From Cladorhizidae sp. MBARI D1340-BT2 (taxonomy: Eukaryota; Porifera; Demospongiae; Poecilosclerida; Cladorhizidae), in the NCBI GenBank assembly GCA_028752905.1, contig JAQNBH010000156.1, positions 434,001-498,000 of the forward strand: a stretch of DNA of 64,000 bases, given 5' to 3'. Positions 14,000 through 28,300 of this stretch are shown piece after piece (position 1 is the stretch's first letter; the number at the start of each line of letters is the position of its first letter). The notes under the pieces are model-generated. The model worked only from the letters and a program-made list of their open reading frames with translations, ran no database searches and was not told the origin of the DNA. The translations under genes were made by a program, and so were the position numbers.

Positions 14000-16900
14000 G
14001 TGTAGAAAAGTTATGAGCTTTACGGCAAAATAACAAGATTTTTGGGGGGAAAATGAGAAACATATAGACCAAATTAGGGCAAATATCAAGATAGAGAACA
14101 CATAATGAAACCTATCATTCGAATCATATCAAGTCCATTACAGTGAAGTGTGCAGAATATTATGGATGTTTGATATCAACAGAGAGCACAGGGAGAGACC
14201 TATCTTAATAGCTGTATATCAAGTTTATACAGTGAAGTGTGGAGAATCTATGAAGCTAACCTGTTTAGCATCAAGATAGAGAACACATAGAGAAACCTAT
14301 CTTGTGATTCTATGTATGCAGAATATACGGATGTTTGGTATCAAGAGAGAGAACAGAGAGAGGCCTACCTTTAGAGCTATATATCAACTCTATTCAGTGA
14401 AGTGTGGACAATCTATGAAGCTAACATGTTTAGCTCAAGATAGAGAACACTGAGAGATACCTATCTTGCAACTCCATTACAGTGAAGTGTGCAGAATATA
14501 TGGATGTTTGGTATCAAGAGAGAGCACTTAGAGAGTCCTATCTTAATAGCTATACATCAAGTCTATTCAGTGAAGTGTGGATAATCTACGAAGCTAACAT
14601 GTTTAGCATCAAGTAAGAGTACAATTCATAACTGCCCTAATTAACAAGACCAAAGTCCCAGATTTTGTCAACTGATAGAGAAGGCCCTTATCTGCAACAA
14701 GTCAACAGATTATCAATAAATGTAGTGGTTTTTCACTGGCAGGCCACCGCTTTGGCAACTGGAAAACGCCAGGAAAGATCGCAAACCTCACCACTTCAAA
14801 TCATCATAACTTGCTAATACTTACTCAAAATTTTGGCACATACAAAAGACAGATAATTAGAAGAGCTATCCGGTGATATAAAAATTATCTTTTTTGGGTA
14901 AAGTGTAGAAAAGTTATGAGCTTTACGGCAAAATAACAAGATTTTTTGGGGGAAAATGAGAAACATATAGACCAAATTAGGGCAAATATCAAGATAGAGA
15001 ACACATAATGAAACCTATCATTCGAATCATATCAAGTCCATTACAGTGAAGTGTGCAGAATATTATGGATGTTTGATATCAACAGAGAGCACAGGGAGAG
15101 ACCTATCTTAATAGCTATATATCAAGTTTATACAGTGAAGTGTGGAGAATCTATGAAGCTAACCTGTTTAGCATCAAGATAGAGAACACATAGAGAAACC
15201 TATCTTGTGATTCTATGTATGCAGAATATACGGATGTTTGGTATCAAGAGAGAGAACAGAGAGAGGCCTACCTTTAGAGCTATATATCAACTCTATTCAG
15301 TGAAGTGTGGAGAATCTATGAAGCTAACATGTTTAGCTCAAGATAGAGAACACTGAGAGATACCTATCTTGCAAGTCCATTACAGTGAAGTGTGCAGAAT
15401 ATATGGATGTTTGGTATCAAGAGAGAGCACTTAGAGAGTCCTATCTTAATAGCTATACATCAAGTCTATTCAGTGAAGTGTGGATAATCTACGAAGCTAA
15501 CATGTTTAGCATCAAGTAAGAGTACAATTCATAACTGCCCTAATTAACAAGACCAAAGTCCCAAATTTTGTCAACTGATAGAGAAGGCCCTTATCTGCAA
15601 CATGTCAACAGATTATCAATAAATGTAGTGGTTTTTCACTGGCAGGCCACCGCTTTGGCAACTGGAAAACACCAGGAAAGATCGCAAACCTTACCACTTC
15701 AAATCACCATAACTTTCTAATACTTAGAGTAATCAAAATTTTGGCACGTACAAAAGACAGATAATTAGAAGGGCTATTCGGTGATATAAAAATTATCTTT
15801 TTTGGGTAAAGTGTAGAAAAGTTATGAGCTTTACGGCAAAATAACAAGATTTTTGGGGGGAAAATGAGAAACATATAGACCAAATTAGGGCAAATATCAA
15901 GATAGAGAACACATAATGAAACCTATCATTCGAATCATATCAAGTCCATTACAGTGAAGTGTGCAGAATATTATGGATGTTTGATATCAACAGAGAGCAC
16001 AGGGAGAGACCTATCTTAATAGCTGTATATCAAGTTTATACAGTGAAGTGTGGAGAATCTATGAAGCTAACCTGTTTAGCATCAAGATAGAGAACACATA
16101 GAGAAACCTATCTTGTGATTCTATGTATGCAGAATATACGGATGTTTGGTATCAAGAGAGAGAACAGAGAGAGGCCTACCTTTAGAGCTATATATCAACT
16201 CTATTCAGTGAAGTGTGGACAATCTATGAAGCTAACATGTTTAGCTCAAGATAGAGAACACTGAGAGATACCTATCTTGCAACTCCATTACAGTGAAGTG
16301 TGCAGAATATATGGATGTTTGGTATCAAGAGAGAGCACTTAGAGAGTCCTATCTTAATAGCTATACATCAAGTCTATTCAGTGAAGTGTGGATAATCTAC
16401 GAAGCTAACATGTTTAGCATCAAGTAAGAGTACAATTCATAACTGCCCTAATTAACAAGACCAAAGTCCCAGATTTTGTCAACTGATAGAGAAGGCCCTT
16501 ATCTGCAACAAGTCAACAGATTATCAATAAATGTAGTGGTTTTTCACTGGCAGGCCACCGCTTTGGCAACTGGAAAACGCCAGGAAAGATCGCAAACCTC
16601 ACCACTTCAAATCATCATAACTTGCTAATACTTACTCAAAATTTTGGCACATACAAAAGACAGATAATTAGAAGAGCTATCCGGTGATATAAAAATTATC
16701 TTTTTTGGGTAAAGTGTAGAAAAGTTATGAGCTTTACGGCAAAATAACAAGATTTTTTGGGGGAAAATGAGAAACATATAGACCAAATTAGGGCAAATAT
16801 CAAGATAGAGAACACATAATGAAACCTATCATTCGAATCATATCAAGTCCATTACAGTGAAGTGTGCAGAATATTATGGATGTTTGATATCAACAGAGAG

Positions 16901-17560
16901 CACAGGGAGAGACCTATCTTAATAGCTATATATCAAGTTTATACAGTGAAGTGTGGAGAATCTATGAAGCTAACCTGTTTAGCATCAAGATAGAGAACAC
17001 ATAGAGAAACCTATCTTGTGATTCTATGTATGCAGAATATACGGATGTTTGGTATCAAGAGAGAGAACAGAGAGAGGCCTACCTTTAGAGCTATATATCA
17101 ACTCTATTCAGTGAAGTGTGGAGAATCTATGAAGCTAACATGTTTAGCTCAAGATAGAGAACACTGAGAGATACCTATCTTGCAAGTCCATTACAGTGAA
17201 GTGTGCAGAATATATGGATGTTTGGTATCAAGAGAGAGCACTTAGAGAGTCCTATCTTAATAGCTATACATCAAGTCTATTCAGTGAAGTGTGGATAATC
17301 TACGAAGCTAACATGTTTAGCATCAAGTAAGAGTACAATTCATAACTGCCCTAATTAACAAGACCAAAGTCCCAAATTTTGTCAACTGATAGAGAAGGCC
17401 CTTATCTGCAACATGTCAACAGATTATCAATAAATGTAGTGGTTTTTCACTGGCAGGCCACCGCTTTGGCAACTGGAAAACACCAGGAAAGATCGCAAAC
17501 CTTACCACTTCAAATCACCATAACTTTCTAATACTTAGAGTAATCAAAATTTTGGCACGT
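14000..17560 (+). repeat. Two-unit (about 1811 bp) duplication within the satellite
   Basis: Rare variants recur exactly two units apart. TCATCATAAC replaces the usual TCACCATAAC at 14801 and 16612. CCCAAATTTTG replaces CCCAGATTTTG at about 15561 and 17372. GTGGACAATC replaces GTGGAGAATC at about 14405 and 16216. The match fails near 13970 against 15785 and near 15765 against 17575, which bounds the duplicated segment approximately. Confidence 0.7.
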
Positions 17561-20500
17561 ACAAAATACAGATAATTAGAAGGGCTATCCGATGATATAA
17601 AAATATCTATTTTGGGTAAAGTGTAGAAAAGTTATGAGCTTTACGGCAAAATAACAAGATTTTTGGGGGGGAAATGAGAAACATATAGACCAAATTAGGG
17701 CAAATATCAAGATAGAAAACACATAATGAAACCTATCATTCGAATCATATCAAGTCCATTACAGTGAAGTGTGCAGAATATTATGGATGTTTGATATCAA
17801 CAGAGAGCACAGGGAGAGACCTATCTTAATAGCTGTATATCAAGTTTATACAGTGAAGTGTGGAGAATCTATGAAGCTAACCTGTTTAGCATCAAGATAG
17901 AGAACACATAGAGAAACCTATCTTGTGATTCTATGTATGCAGAATATACGGATGTTTGGTATCAAGAGAGAGAACAGAGAGAGGCCTACCTTTAGAGCTA
18001 TATATCAAGTCTATTCAGTGAAGTGTGGAGAATCTATGAAGCTAACATGTTTAGCTCAAGATAGAGAACACTGAGAGATACCTATCTTGCAAGTCCATTA
18101 CAGTGAAGTGTGCAGAATATATGGATGTTTGGTATCAAGAGAGAGCACTTAGAGAGTCCTATCTTAATAGCTATACATCAAGTCTATTCAGTGAAGTGTG
18201 GATAATCTACGAAGCTAACATGTTTAGCATCAAGTAAGAGTACAATTCATAACTGCCCTAATTAACAAGACCAAAGTCCCAGATTTTGTCAACTGATAGA
18301 GAAGGCCCTTATCTGCAACAAGTCAACAGATTATCAATAAATGTAGTGGTTTTTCACTGGCAGGCCACCGCTTTGGCAACTGGAAAACGCCAGGAAAGAT
18401 CGCAAACCTTACCACTTCAAATCACCATAACTTGCTAATACTTAGAGTACTCAAAATTTTGGCACGTACAAAAGACAGATAATTAGAAGGGCTATCCGGT
18501 GATATAAAAATTATCTTTTTTGGGTAAAGTGTAGAAAAGTTATGAGCTTTACGGCAAAATAACAAGATTTTTTGGGGGAAAATGAGAAACATATAGACCA
18601 AATTAGGGCAAATATCAAGATAGAGAACACATAATGAAACCTATCATTCGAATCATATCAAGTCCATTACAGTGAAGTGTGCAGAATATTATGGATGTTT
18701 GATATCAACAGAGAGCACAGGGAGAGACCTATCTTAATAGCTATATATCAAGTTTATACAGTGAAGTGTGGAGAATCTATGAAGCTAACCTGTTTAGCAT
18801 CAAGATAGAGAACACATAGAGAAACCTATCTTGTGATTCTATGTATGCAGAATATACGGATGTTTGGTATCAAGAGAGAGAACAGAGAGAGGCCTACCTT
18901 TAGAGCTATATATCAACTCTATTCAGTGAAGTGTGGAGAATCTATGAAGCTAACATGTTTAGCTCAAGATAGAGAACACTGAGAGATACCTATCTTGCAA
19001 GTCCATTACAGTGAAGTGTGCAGAATATATGGATGTTTGGTATCAAGAGAGAGCACTTAGAGAGTCCTATCTTAATAGCTATACATCAAGTCTATTCAGT
19101 GAAGTGTGGATAATCTACGAAGCTAACATGTTTAGCATCAAGTAAGAGTACAATTCATAACTGCCCTAATTAACAAGACCAAAGTCCCAGATTTTGTCAA
19201 CTGATAGAGAAGGCCCTTATCTGCAACATGTCAACAGATTATCAATAAATGTAGTGGTTTTTCACTGGCAGGCCACCGCTTTGGCAACTGGAAAACACCA
19301 GGAAAGATCGCAAACCTTACCACTTCAAATCACCATAACTTTCTAATACTTAGAGTAATCAAAATTTTAGCACGTACAAAATACAGATAATTAGAAGGGC
19401 TATCCGGTGATATAAAAATATCTATTTTGGGTAAAGTGTAGAAAAGTTATGAGCTTTACGGCAAAATAACAAGATTTTTTGGGGGGAAATGAGAAACATA
19501 TAGACCAAATTAGGGCAAATATCAAGATAGAAAACACATAATGAAACCTATCATTCGAATCATATCAAGTCCATTACAGTGAAGTGTGCAGAATATTATG
19601 GATGTTTGATATCAACAGAGAGCACAGGGAGAGACCTATCTTAATAGCTGTATATCAAGTTTATACAGTGAAGTGTGGAGAATCTATGAAGCTAACCTGT
19701 TTAGCATCAAGATAGAGAACACATAGAGAAACCTATCTTGTGATTCTATGTATGCAGAATATACGGATGTTTGGTATCAAGAGAGAGAACAGAGAGAGGC
19801 CTACCTTTAGAGCTATATATCAAGTCTATTCAGTGAAGTGTGGAGAATCTATGAAGCTAACATGTTTAGCTCAAGATAGAGAACACTGAGAGATACCTAT
19901 CTTGCAAGTCCATTACAGTGAAGTGTGCAGAATATATGGATGTTTGGTATCAAGAGAGAGCACTTAGAGAGTCCTATCTTAATAGCTATACATCAAGTCT
20001 ATTCAGTGAAGTGTGGATAATCTACGAAGCTAACATGTTTAGCATCAAGTAAGAGTACAATTCATAACTGCCCTAATTAACAAGACCAAAGTCCCAGATT
20101 TTGTCAACTGATAGAGAAGGCCCTTATCTGCAACAAGTCAACAGATTATCAATAAATGTAGTGGTTTTTCACTGGCAGGCCACCGCTTTGGCAACTGGAA
20201 AACGCCAGGAAAGATCGCAAACCTTACCACTTCAAATCACCATAACTTGCTAATACTTAGAGTACTCAAAATTTTGGCACGTACAAAAGACAGATAATTA
20301 GAAGGGCTATCCGGTGATATAAAAATTATCTTTTTTGGGTAAAGTGTAGAAAAGTTATGAGCTTTACGGCAAAATAACAAGATTTTTTGGGGGAAAATGA
20401 GAAACATATAGAACAAATTAGGGCAAATATCAAGATAGAGAACACATAATGAAACCTATCATTCGAATCATATCAAGTCCATTACAGTGAAGTGTGCAGA

Positions 20501-22859
20501 ATATTATGGATGTTTGATATCAACAGAGAGCACAGGGAGAGACCTATCTTAATAGCTATATATCAAGTTTATACAGTGAAGTGTGGAGAATCTATGAAGC
20601 TAACCTGTTTAGCATCAAGATAGAGAACACATAGAGAAACCTATCTTGTGATTCTATGTATGCAGAATATACGGATGTTTGGTATCAAGAGAGAGAACAG
20701 AGAGAGGCCTACCTTTAGAGCTATATATCAACTCTATTCAGTGAAGTGTGGAGAATCTATGAAGCTAACATGTTTAGCTCAAGATAGAGAACACTGAGAG
20801 ATACCTATCTTGCAAGTCCATTACAGTGAAGTGTGCAGAATATATGGATGTTTGGTATCAAGAGAGAGCACTTAGAGAGTCCTATCTTAATAGCTATACA
20901 TCAAGTCTATTCAGTGAAGTGTGGATAATCTACGAAGCTAACATGTTTAGCATCAAGTAAGAGTACAATTCATAACTGCCCTAATTAACAAGACCAAAGT
21001 CCCAGATTTTGTCAACTGATAGAGAAGGCCCTTATCTGCAACAAGTCAACAGATTATCAATAAATGTAGTGGTTTTTCACTGGCAGGCCACCGCTTTGGC
21101 AACTGGAAAACGCCAGGAAAGATCGCAAACCTTACCACTTCAAATCACCATAACTTGCTAATACTTAGAGTACTCAAAATTTTGGCACGTACAAAAGACA
21201 GATAATTAGAAGAGCTATCCGGTGATATAAAAATTATCTTTTTTGGGTAAAGTGTAGAAAAGTTATGAGCTTTACGGCAAAATAACAAGATTTTTGGGGG
21301 GGAAATGAGAAACATATAGACCAAATTAGGGCAAATATCAAGATAGAAAACACATAATGAAACCTATCATTCGAATCATATCAAGTCCATTACAGTGAAG
21401 TGTGCAGAATATTATGGATGTTTGATATCAACAGAGAGCACAGGGAGAGACCTATCTTAATAGCTGTATATCAAGTTTATACAGTGAAGTGTGGAGAATC
21501 TATGAAGCTAACCTGTTTAGCATCAAGATAGAGAACACATAGAGAAACCTATCTTGTGATTCTATGTATGCAGAATATACGGATGTTTGGTATCAAGAGA
21601 GAGAACAGAGAGAGGCCTACCTTTAGAGCTATATATCAAGTCTATTCAGTGAAGTGTGGAGAATCTATGAAGCTAACATGTTTAGCTCAAGATAGAGAAC
21701 ACTGAGAGATACCTATCTTGCAAGTCCATTACAGTGAAGTGTGCAGAATATATGGATGTTTGGTATCAAGAGAGAGCACTTAGAGAGTCCTATCTTAATA
21801 GCTATACATCAAGTCTATTCAGTGAAGTGTGGATAATCTACGAAGCTAACATGTTTAGCATCAAGTAAGAGTACAATTCATAACTGCCCTAATTAACAAG
21901 ACCAAAGTCCCAGATTTTGTCAACTGATAGAGAAGGCCCTTATCTGCAACAAGTCAACAGATTATCAATAAATGTAGTGGTTTTTCACTGGCAGGCCACC
22001 GCTTTGGCAACTGGAAAACGCCAGGAAAGATCGCAAACCTTACCACTTCAAATCACCATAACTTGCTAATACTTAGAGTACTCAAAATTTTGGCACGTAC
22101 AAAAGACAGATAATTAGAAGGGCTATCCGGTGATATAAAAATTATCTTTTTTGGGTAAAGTGTAGAAAAGTTATGAGCTTTACGGCAAAATAACAAGATT
22201 TTTTGGGGGAAAATGAGAAACATATAGACCAAATTAGGGCAAATATCAAGATAGAGAACACATAATGAAACCTATCATTCGAATCATATCAAGTCCATTA
22301 CAGTGAAGTGTGCAGAATATTATGGATGTTTGATATCAACAGAGAGCACAGGGAGAGACCTATCTTAATAGCTATATATCAAGTTTATACAGTGAAGTGT
22401 GGAGAATCTATGAAGCTAACCTGTTTAGCATCAAGATAGAGAACACATAGAGAAACCTATCTTGTGATTCTATGTATGCAGAATATACGGATGTTTGGTA
22501 TCAAGAGAGAGAACAGAGAGAGGCCTACCTTTAGAGCTATATATCAACTCTATTCAGTGAAGTGTGGAGAATCTATGAAGCTAACATGTTTAGCTCAAGA
22601 TAGAGAACACTGAGAGATACCTATCTTGCAAGTCCATTACAGTGAAGTGTGCAGAATATATGGATGTTTGGTATCAAGAGAGAGCACTTAGAGAGTCCTA
22701 TCTTAATAGCTATACATCAAGTCTATTCAGTGAAGTGTGGATAATCTACGAAGCTAACATGTTTAGCATCAAGTAAGAGTACAATTCATAACTGCCCTAA
22801 TTAACAAGACCAAAGTCCCAGATTTTGTCAACTGATAGAGAAGGCCCTTATCTGCAACA

Positions 22860-25800
22860 AGTCAACAGATTATCAATAAATGTAGTGGTTTTTCACTGGC
22901 AGGCCACCGCTTTGGCAACTGGAAAACGCCAGGAAAGATCGCAAACCTTACCACTTCAAATCACCATAACTTGCTAATACTTAGAGTACTCAAAATTTTG
23001 GCACGTACAAAAGACAGATAATTAGAAGAGCTATCCGGTGATATAAAAATTATCTTTTTTGGGTAAAGTGTAGAAATGTTATGAGCTTTACGGCAAAATA
23101 ACAATATTTTTGGGGGGAAAATGAGAAACATATAGACCAAATTAGGGCAAATATCAAGATAGAGAACACATAATGAAACCTATCATTCGAATCATATCAA
23201 GTCCATTACAGTGAAGTGTGCAGAATATTATGGATGTTTGATATCAACAGAGAGCACAGGGAGAGACCTATCTTAATAGCTATATATCAAGTTTATACAG
23301 TGAAGTGTGGAGAATCTATGAAGCTAACCTGTTTAGCATCAAGATAGAGAACACATAGAGAAACCTATCTTGTGATTCTATGTATGCAGAATATACGGAT
23401 GTTTGGTATCAAGAGAGAGAACAGAGAGAGGCCTACCTTTAGAGCTATATATCAACTCTATTCAGTGAAGTGTGGAGAATCTATGAAGCTAACATGTTTA
23501 GCTCAAGATAGAGAACACTGAGAGATACCTATCTTGCAAGTCCATTACAGTGAAGTGTGCAGAATATATGGATGTTTGGTATCAAGAGAGAGCACTTAGA
23601 GAGTCCTATCTTAATAGCTATACATCAAGTCTATTCAGTGAAGTGTGGATAATCTACGAAGCTAACATGTTTAGCATCAAGTAAGAGTACAATTCATAAC
23701 TGCCCTAATTAACAAGACCAAAGTCCCAGATTTTGTCAACTGATAGAGAAGGCCCTTATCTGCAACAAGTCAACAGATTATCAATAAATGTAGTGGTTTT
23801 TCACTGGCAGGCCACCGCTTTGGCAACTGGAAAACGCCAGGAAAGATCGCAAACCTTACCACTTCAAATCACCATAACTTGCTAATACTTAGAGTACTCA
23901 AAATTTTGGCACGTACAAAAGACAGATAATTAGAAGAGCTATCCGGTGATATAAAAATTATCTTTTTTGGGTAAAGTGTAGAAATGTTATGAGCTTTACG
24001 GCAAAATAACAATATTTTTGGGGGGAAAATGAGAAACATATAGACCAAATTAGGGCAAATATCAAGATAGAGAACACATAATGAAACCTATCATTCGAAT
24101 CATATCAAGTCCATTACAGTGAAGTGTGCAGAATATTATGGATGTTTGATATCAACAGAGAGCACAGGGAGAGACCTATCTTAATAGCTATATATCAAGT
24201 TTATACAGTGAAGTGTGGAGAATCTATGAAGCTAACCTGTTTAGCATCAAGATAGAGAACACATAGAGAAACCTATCTTGTGATTCTATGTATGCAGAAT
24301 ATACGGATGTTTGGTATCAAGAGAGAGAACAGAGAGAGGCCTACCTTTAGAGCTATATATCAAGTCTATTCAGTGAAGTGTGGAGAATCTATGAAGCTAA
24401 CATGTTTAGCTCAAGATAGAGAACACTGAGAGATACCTATCTTGCAAGTCCATACAGTGAAGTGTGCAGAATATATGGATGTTTGGTATCAAGAGAGAGC
24501 ACTTAGAGAGTCCTATCTTAATAGCTATACATCAAGTCTATTCAGTGAAGTGTGGATAATCTACGAAGCTAACATGTTTAGCATCAAGTAAGAGTACAAT
24601 TCATAACTGCCCTAATTAACAAGACCAAAGTCCCAGATTTTGTCAACTGCTGAGAAGGCCCTTATCTGCAACATGTCAACAGATTATCAATAAATGTAGT
24701 GGTTTTTCACTGGCAGGCCACCGCTTTGGCAACTGGAAAACGCCAGGAAAGATCGCAAACCTTACCACTTCAAATCACCATAACTTACTAATACTTAGAG
24801 TACTCAAAATTTTGGCACGTACAAAAGACAGATAATTAGAAGGGCTATCCAGTGATATAAAAATTATCTTTTTGGGGTAAAGTGTAGAAAAGTTATGAGC
24901 TTTACGGCAAAATAACAAGATTTTTGGGGGGAAAATGAGAAACATATAGACCAAATTAGGGCAAATATCAAGATAGAGAACACATAATGAAACCTATCAT
25001 TCGAATCATATCAAGTCCATTACAGTGAAGTGTGCAGAATATTATGGATGTTTGATATCAACAGAGAGCACAGGGAGAGACCTATCTTAATAGCTGTATA
25101 TCAAGTTTATACAGTGAAGTGTGGAGAATCTATGAAGCTAACCTGTTTAGCATCAAGATAGAGAACACATAGAGAAACCTATCTTGTGATTCTATGTATG
25201 CAGAATATACGGATGTTTGGTATCAAGAGAGAGAACAGAGAGAGGCCTACCTTTAGAGCTATATATCAAGTCTATTCAGTGAAGTGTGGAGAATCTATGA
25301 AGCTAACATGTTTAGCTCAAGATAGAGAACACTGAGAGATACCTATCTTGCAAGTCCATACAGTTAAGTGTGCAGAATATATGGATGTTTGGTATCAAGA
25401 GAGAGCACTTAGAGAGTCCTATCTTAATAGCTATACATCAAGTCTATTCAGTGAAGTGTGGATAATCTACGAAGCTAACATGTTTAGCATCAAGTAAGAG
25501 TACAATTCATAACTGCCCTAATTAACAAGACCAAAGTCCCAGATTTTGTCAACTGATAGAGAAGGCCCTTATCTGCAATAAGTCAACAGATTATCAATAA
25601 ATGTAGTGGTTTTTCACTGGCAGGCCACCGCTTTGGCAACTGGAAAACGCCAGGAAAGATCGCAAACCTTACCACTTCAAATCACCATAACTTGCTAATA
25701 CTTAGAGTACTCAAAATTTTGGCACGTACAAAAGACAGATAATTAGAAGAGCTATCCGGTGATATAAAAATTATCTTTTTTGGGTAAAGTGTAGAAATGT

Positions 25801-28300
25801 TATGAGCTTTACGGCAAAATAACAATATTTTTGGGGGGAAAATGAGAAACATATAGACCAAATTAGGGCAAATATCAAGATAGAGAACACATAATGAAAC
25901 CTATCATTCGAATCATATCAAGTCCATTACAGTGAAGTGTGCAGAATATTATGGATGTTTGATATCAACAGAGAGCACAGGGAGAGACCTATCTTAATAG
26001 CTATATATCAAGTTTATACAGTGAAGTGTGGAGAATCTATGAAGCTAACCTGTTTAGCATCAAGATAGAGAACACATAGAGAAACCTATCTTGTGATTCT
26101 ATGTATGCAGAATATACGGATGTTTGGTATCAAGAGAGAGAACAGAGAGAGGCCTACCTTTAGAGCTATATATCAACTCTATTCAGTGAAGTGTGGAGAA
26201 TCTATGAAGCTAACATGTTTAGCTCAAGATAGAGAACACTGAGAGATACCTATCTTGCAAGTCCATTACAGTGAAGTGTGCAGAATATATGGATGTTTGG
26301 TATCAAGAGAGAGCACTTAGAGAGTCCTATCTTAATAGCTATACATCAAGTCTATTCAGTGAAGTGTGGATAATCTACGAAGCTAACATGTTTAGCATCA
26401 AGTAAGAGTACAATTCATAACTGCCCTAATTAACAAGACCAAAGTCCCAGATTTTGTCAACTGATAGAGAAGGCCCTTATCTGCAACAAGTCAACAGATT
26501 ATCAATAAATGTAGTGGTTTTTCACTGGCAGGCCACCGCTTTGGCAACTGGAAAACGCCAGGAAAGATCGCAAACCTTACCACTTCAAATCACCATAACT
26601 TGCTAATACTTAGAGTACTCAAAATTTTGGCACGTACAAAAGACAGATAATTAGAAGAGCTATCCGGTGATATAAAAATTATCTTTTTTGGGTAAAGTGT
26701 AGAAATGTTATGAGCTTTACGGCAAAATAACAATATTTTTGGGGGGAAAATGAGAAACATATAGACCAAATTAGGGCAAATATCAAGATAGAGAACACAT
26801 AATGAAACCTATCATTCGAATCATATCAAGTCCATTACAGTGAAGTGTGCAGAATATTATGGATGTTTGATATCAACAGAGAGCACAGGGAGAGACCTAT
26901 CTTAATAGCTATATATCAAGTTTATACAGTGAAGTGTGGAGAATCTATGAAGCTAACCTGTTTAGCATCAAGATAGAGAACACATAGAGAAACCTATCTT
27001 GTGATTCTATGTATGCAGAATATACGGATGTTTGGTATCAAGAGAGAGAACAGAGAGAGGCCTACCTTTAGAGCTATATATCAAGTCTATTCAGTGAAGT
27101 GTGGAGAATCTATGAAGCTAACATGTTTAGCTCAAGATAGAGAACACTGAGAGATACCTATCTTGCAAGTCCATACAGTGAAGTGTGCAGAATATATGGA
27201 TGTTTGGTATCAAGAGAGAGCACTTAGAGAGTCCTATCTTAATAGCTATACATCAAGTCTATTCAGTGAAGTGTGGATAATCTACGAAGCTAACATGTTT
27301 AGCATCAAGTAAGAGTACAATTCATAACTGCCCTAATTAACAAGACCAAAGTCCCAGATTTTGTCAACTGCTGAGAAGGCCCTTATCTGCAACATGTCAA
27401 CAGATTATCAATAAATGTAGTGGTTTTTCACTGGCAGGCCACCGCTTTGGCAACTGGAAAACGCCAGGAAAGATCGCAAACCTTACCACTTCAAATCACC
27501 ATAACTTACTAATACTTAGAGTACTCAAAATTTTGGCACGTACAAAAGACAGATAATTAGAAGGGCTATCCAGTGATATAAAAATTATCTTTTTGGGGTA
27601 AAGTGTAGAAAAGTTATGAGCTTTACGGCAAAATAACAAGATTTTTGGGGGGAAAATGAGAAACATATAGACCAAATTAGGGCAAATATCAAGATAGAGA
27701 ACACATAATGAAACCTATCATTCGAATCATATCAAGTCCATTACAGTGAAGTGTGCAGAATATTATGGATGTTTGATATCAACAGAGAGCACAGGGAGAG
27801 ACCTATCTTAATAGCTGTATATCAAGTTTATACAGTGAAGTGTGGAGAATCTATGAAGCTAACCTGTTTAGCATCAAGATAGAGAACACATAGAGAAACC
27901 TATCTTGTGATTCTATGTATGCAGAATATACGGATGTTTGGTATCAAGAGAGAGAACAGAGAGAGGCCTACCTTTAGAGCTATATATCAAGTCTATTCAG
28001 TGAAGTGTGGAGAATCTATGAAGCTAACATGTTTAGCTCAAGATAGAGAACACTGAGAGATACCTATCTTGCAAGTCCATACAGTTAAGTGTGCAGAATA
28101 TATGGATGTTTGGTATCAAGAGAGAGCACTTAGAGAGTCCTATCTTAATAGCTATACATCAAGTCTATTCAGTGAAGTGTGGATAATCTACGAAGCTAAC
28201 ATGTTTAGCATCAAGTAAGAGTACAATTCATAACTGCCCTAATTAACAAGACCAAAGTCCCAGATTTTGTCAACTGATAGAGAAGGCCCTTATCTGCAAT
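22860..28300 (+). repeat. Three-unit (2721 bp) tandem duplication within the satellite
   Basis: Private variants repeat at a 2721 bp spacing. A short deletion giving CAACTGCTGAGAAGG is at about 24646 and 27367. CTATCCAGTGATAT is at about 24845 and 27566. TGCAATAAGTC is at about 25575 and 28296. CAGTTAAGTG is at about 25361 and 28082. The left limit is set where the C/T variant of TGCAA(C/T)AAGTC disagrees between 22857 and 25578. Parts of this block also seed the next, larger duplication. Confidence 0.7.
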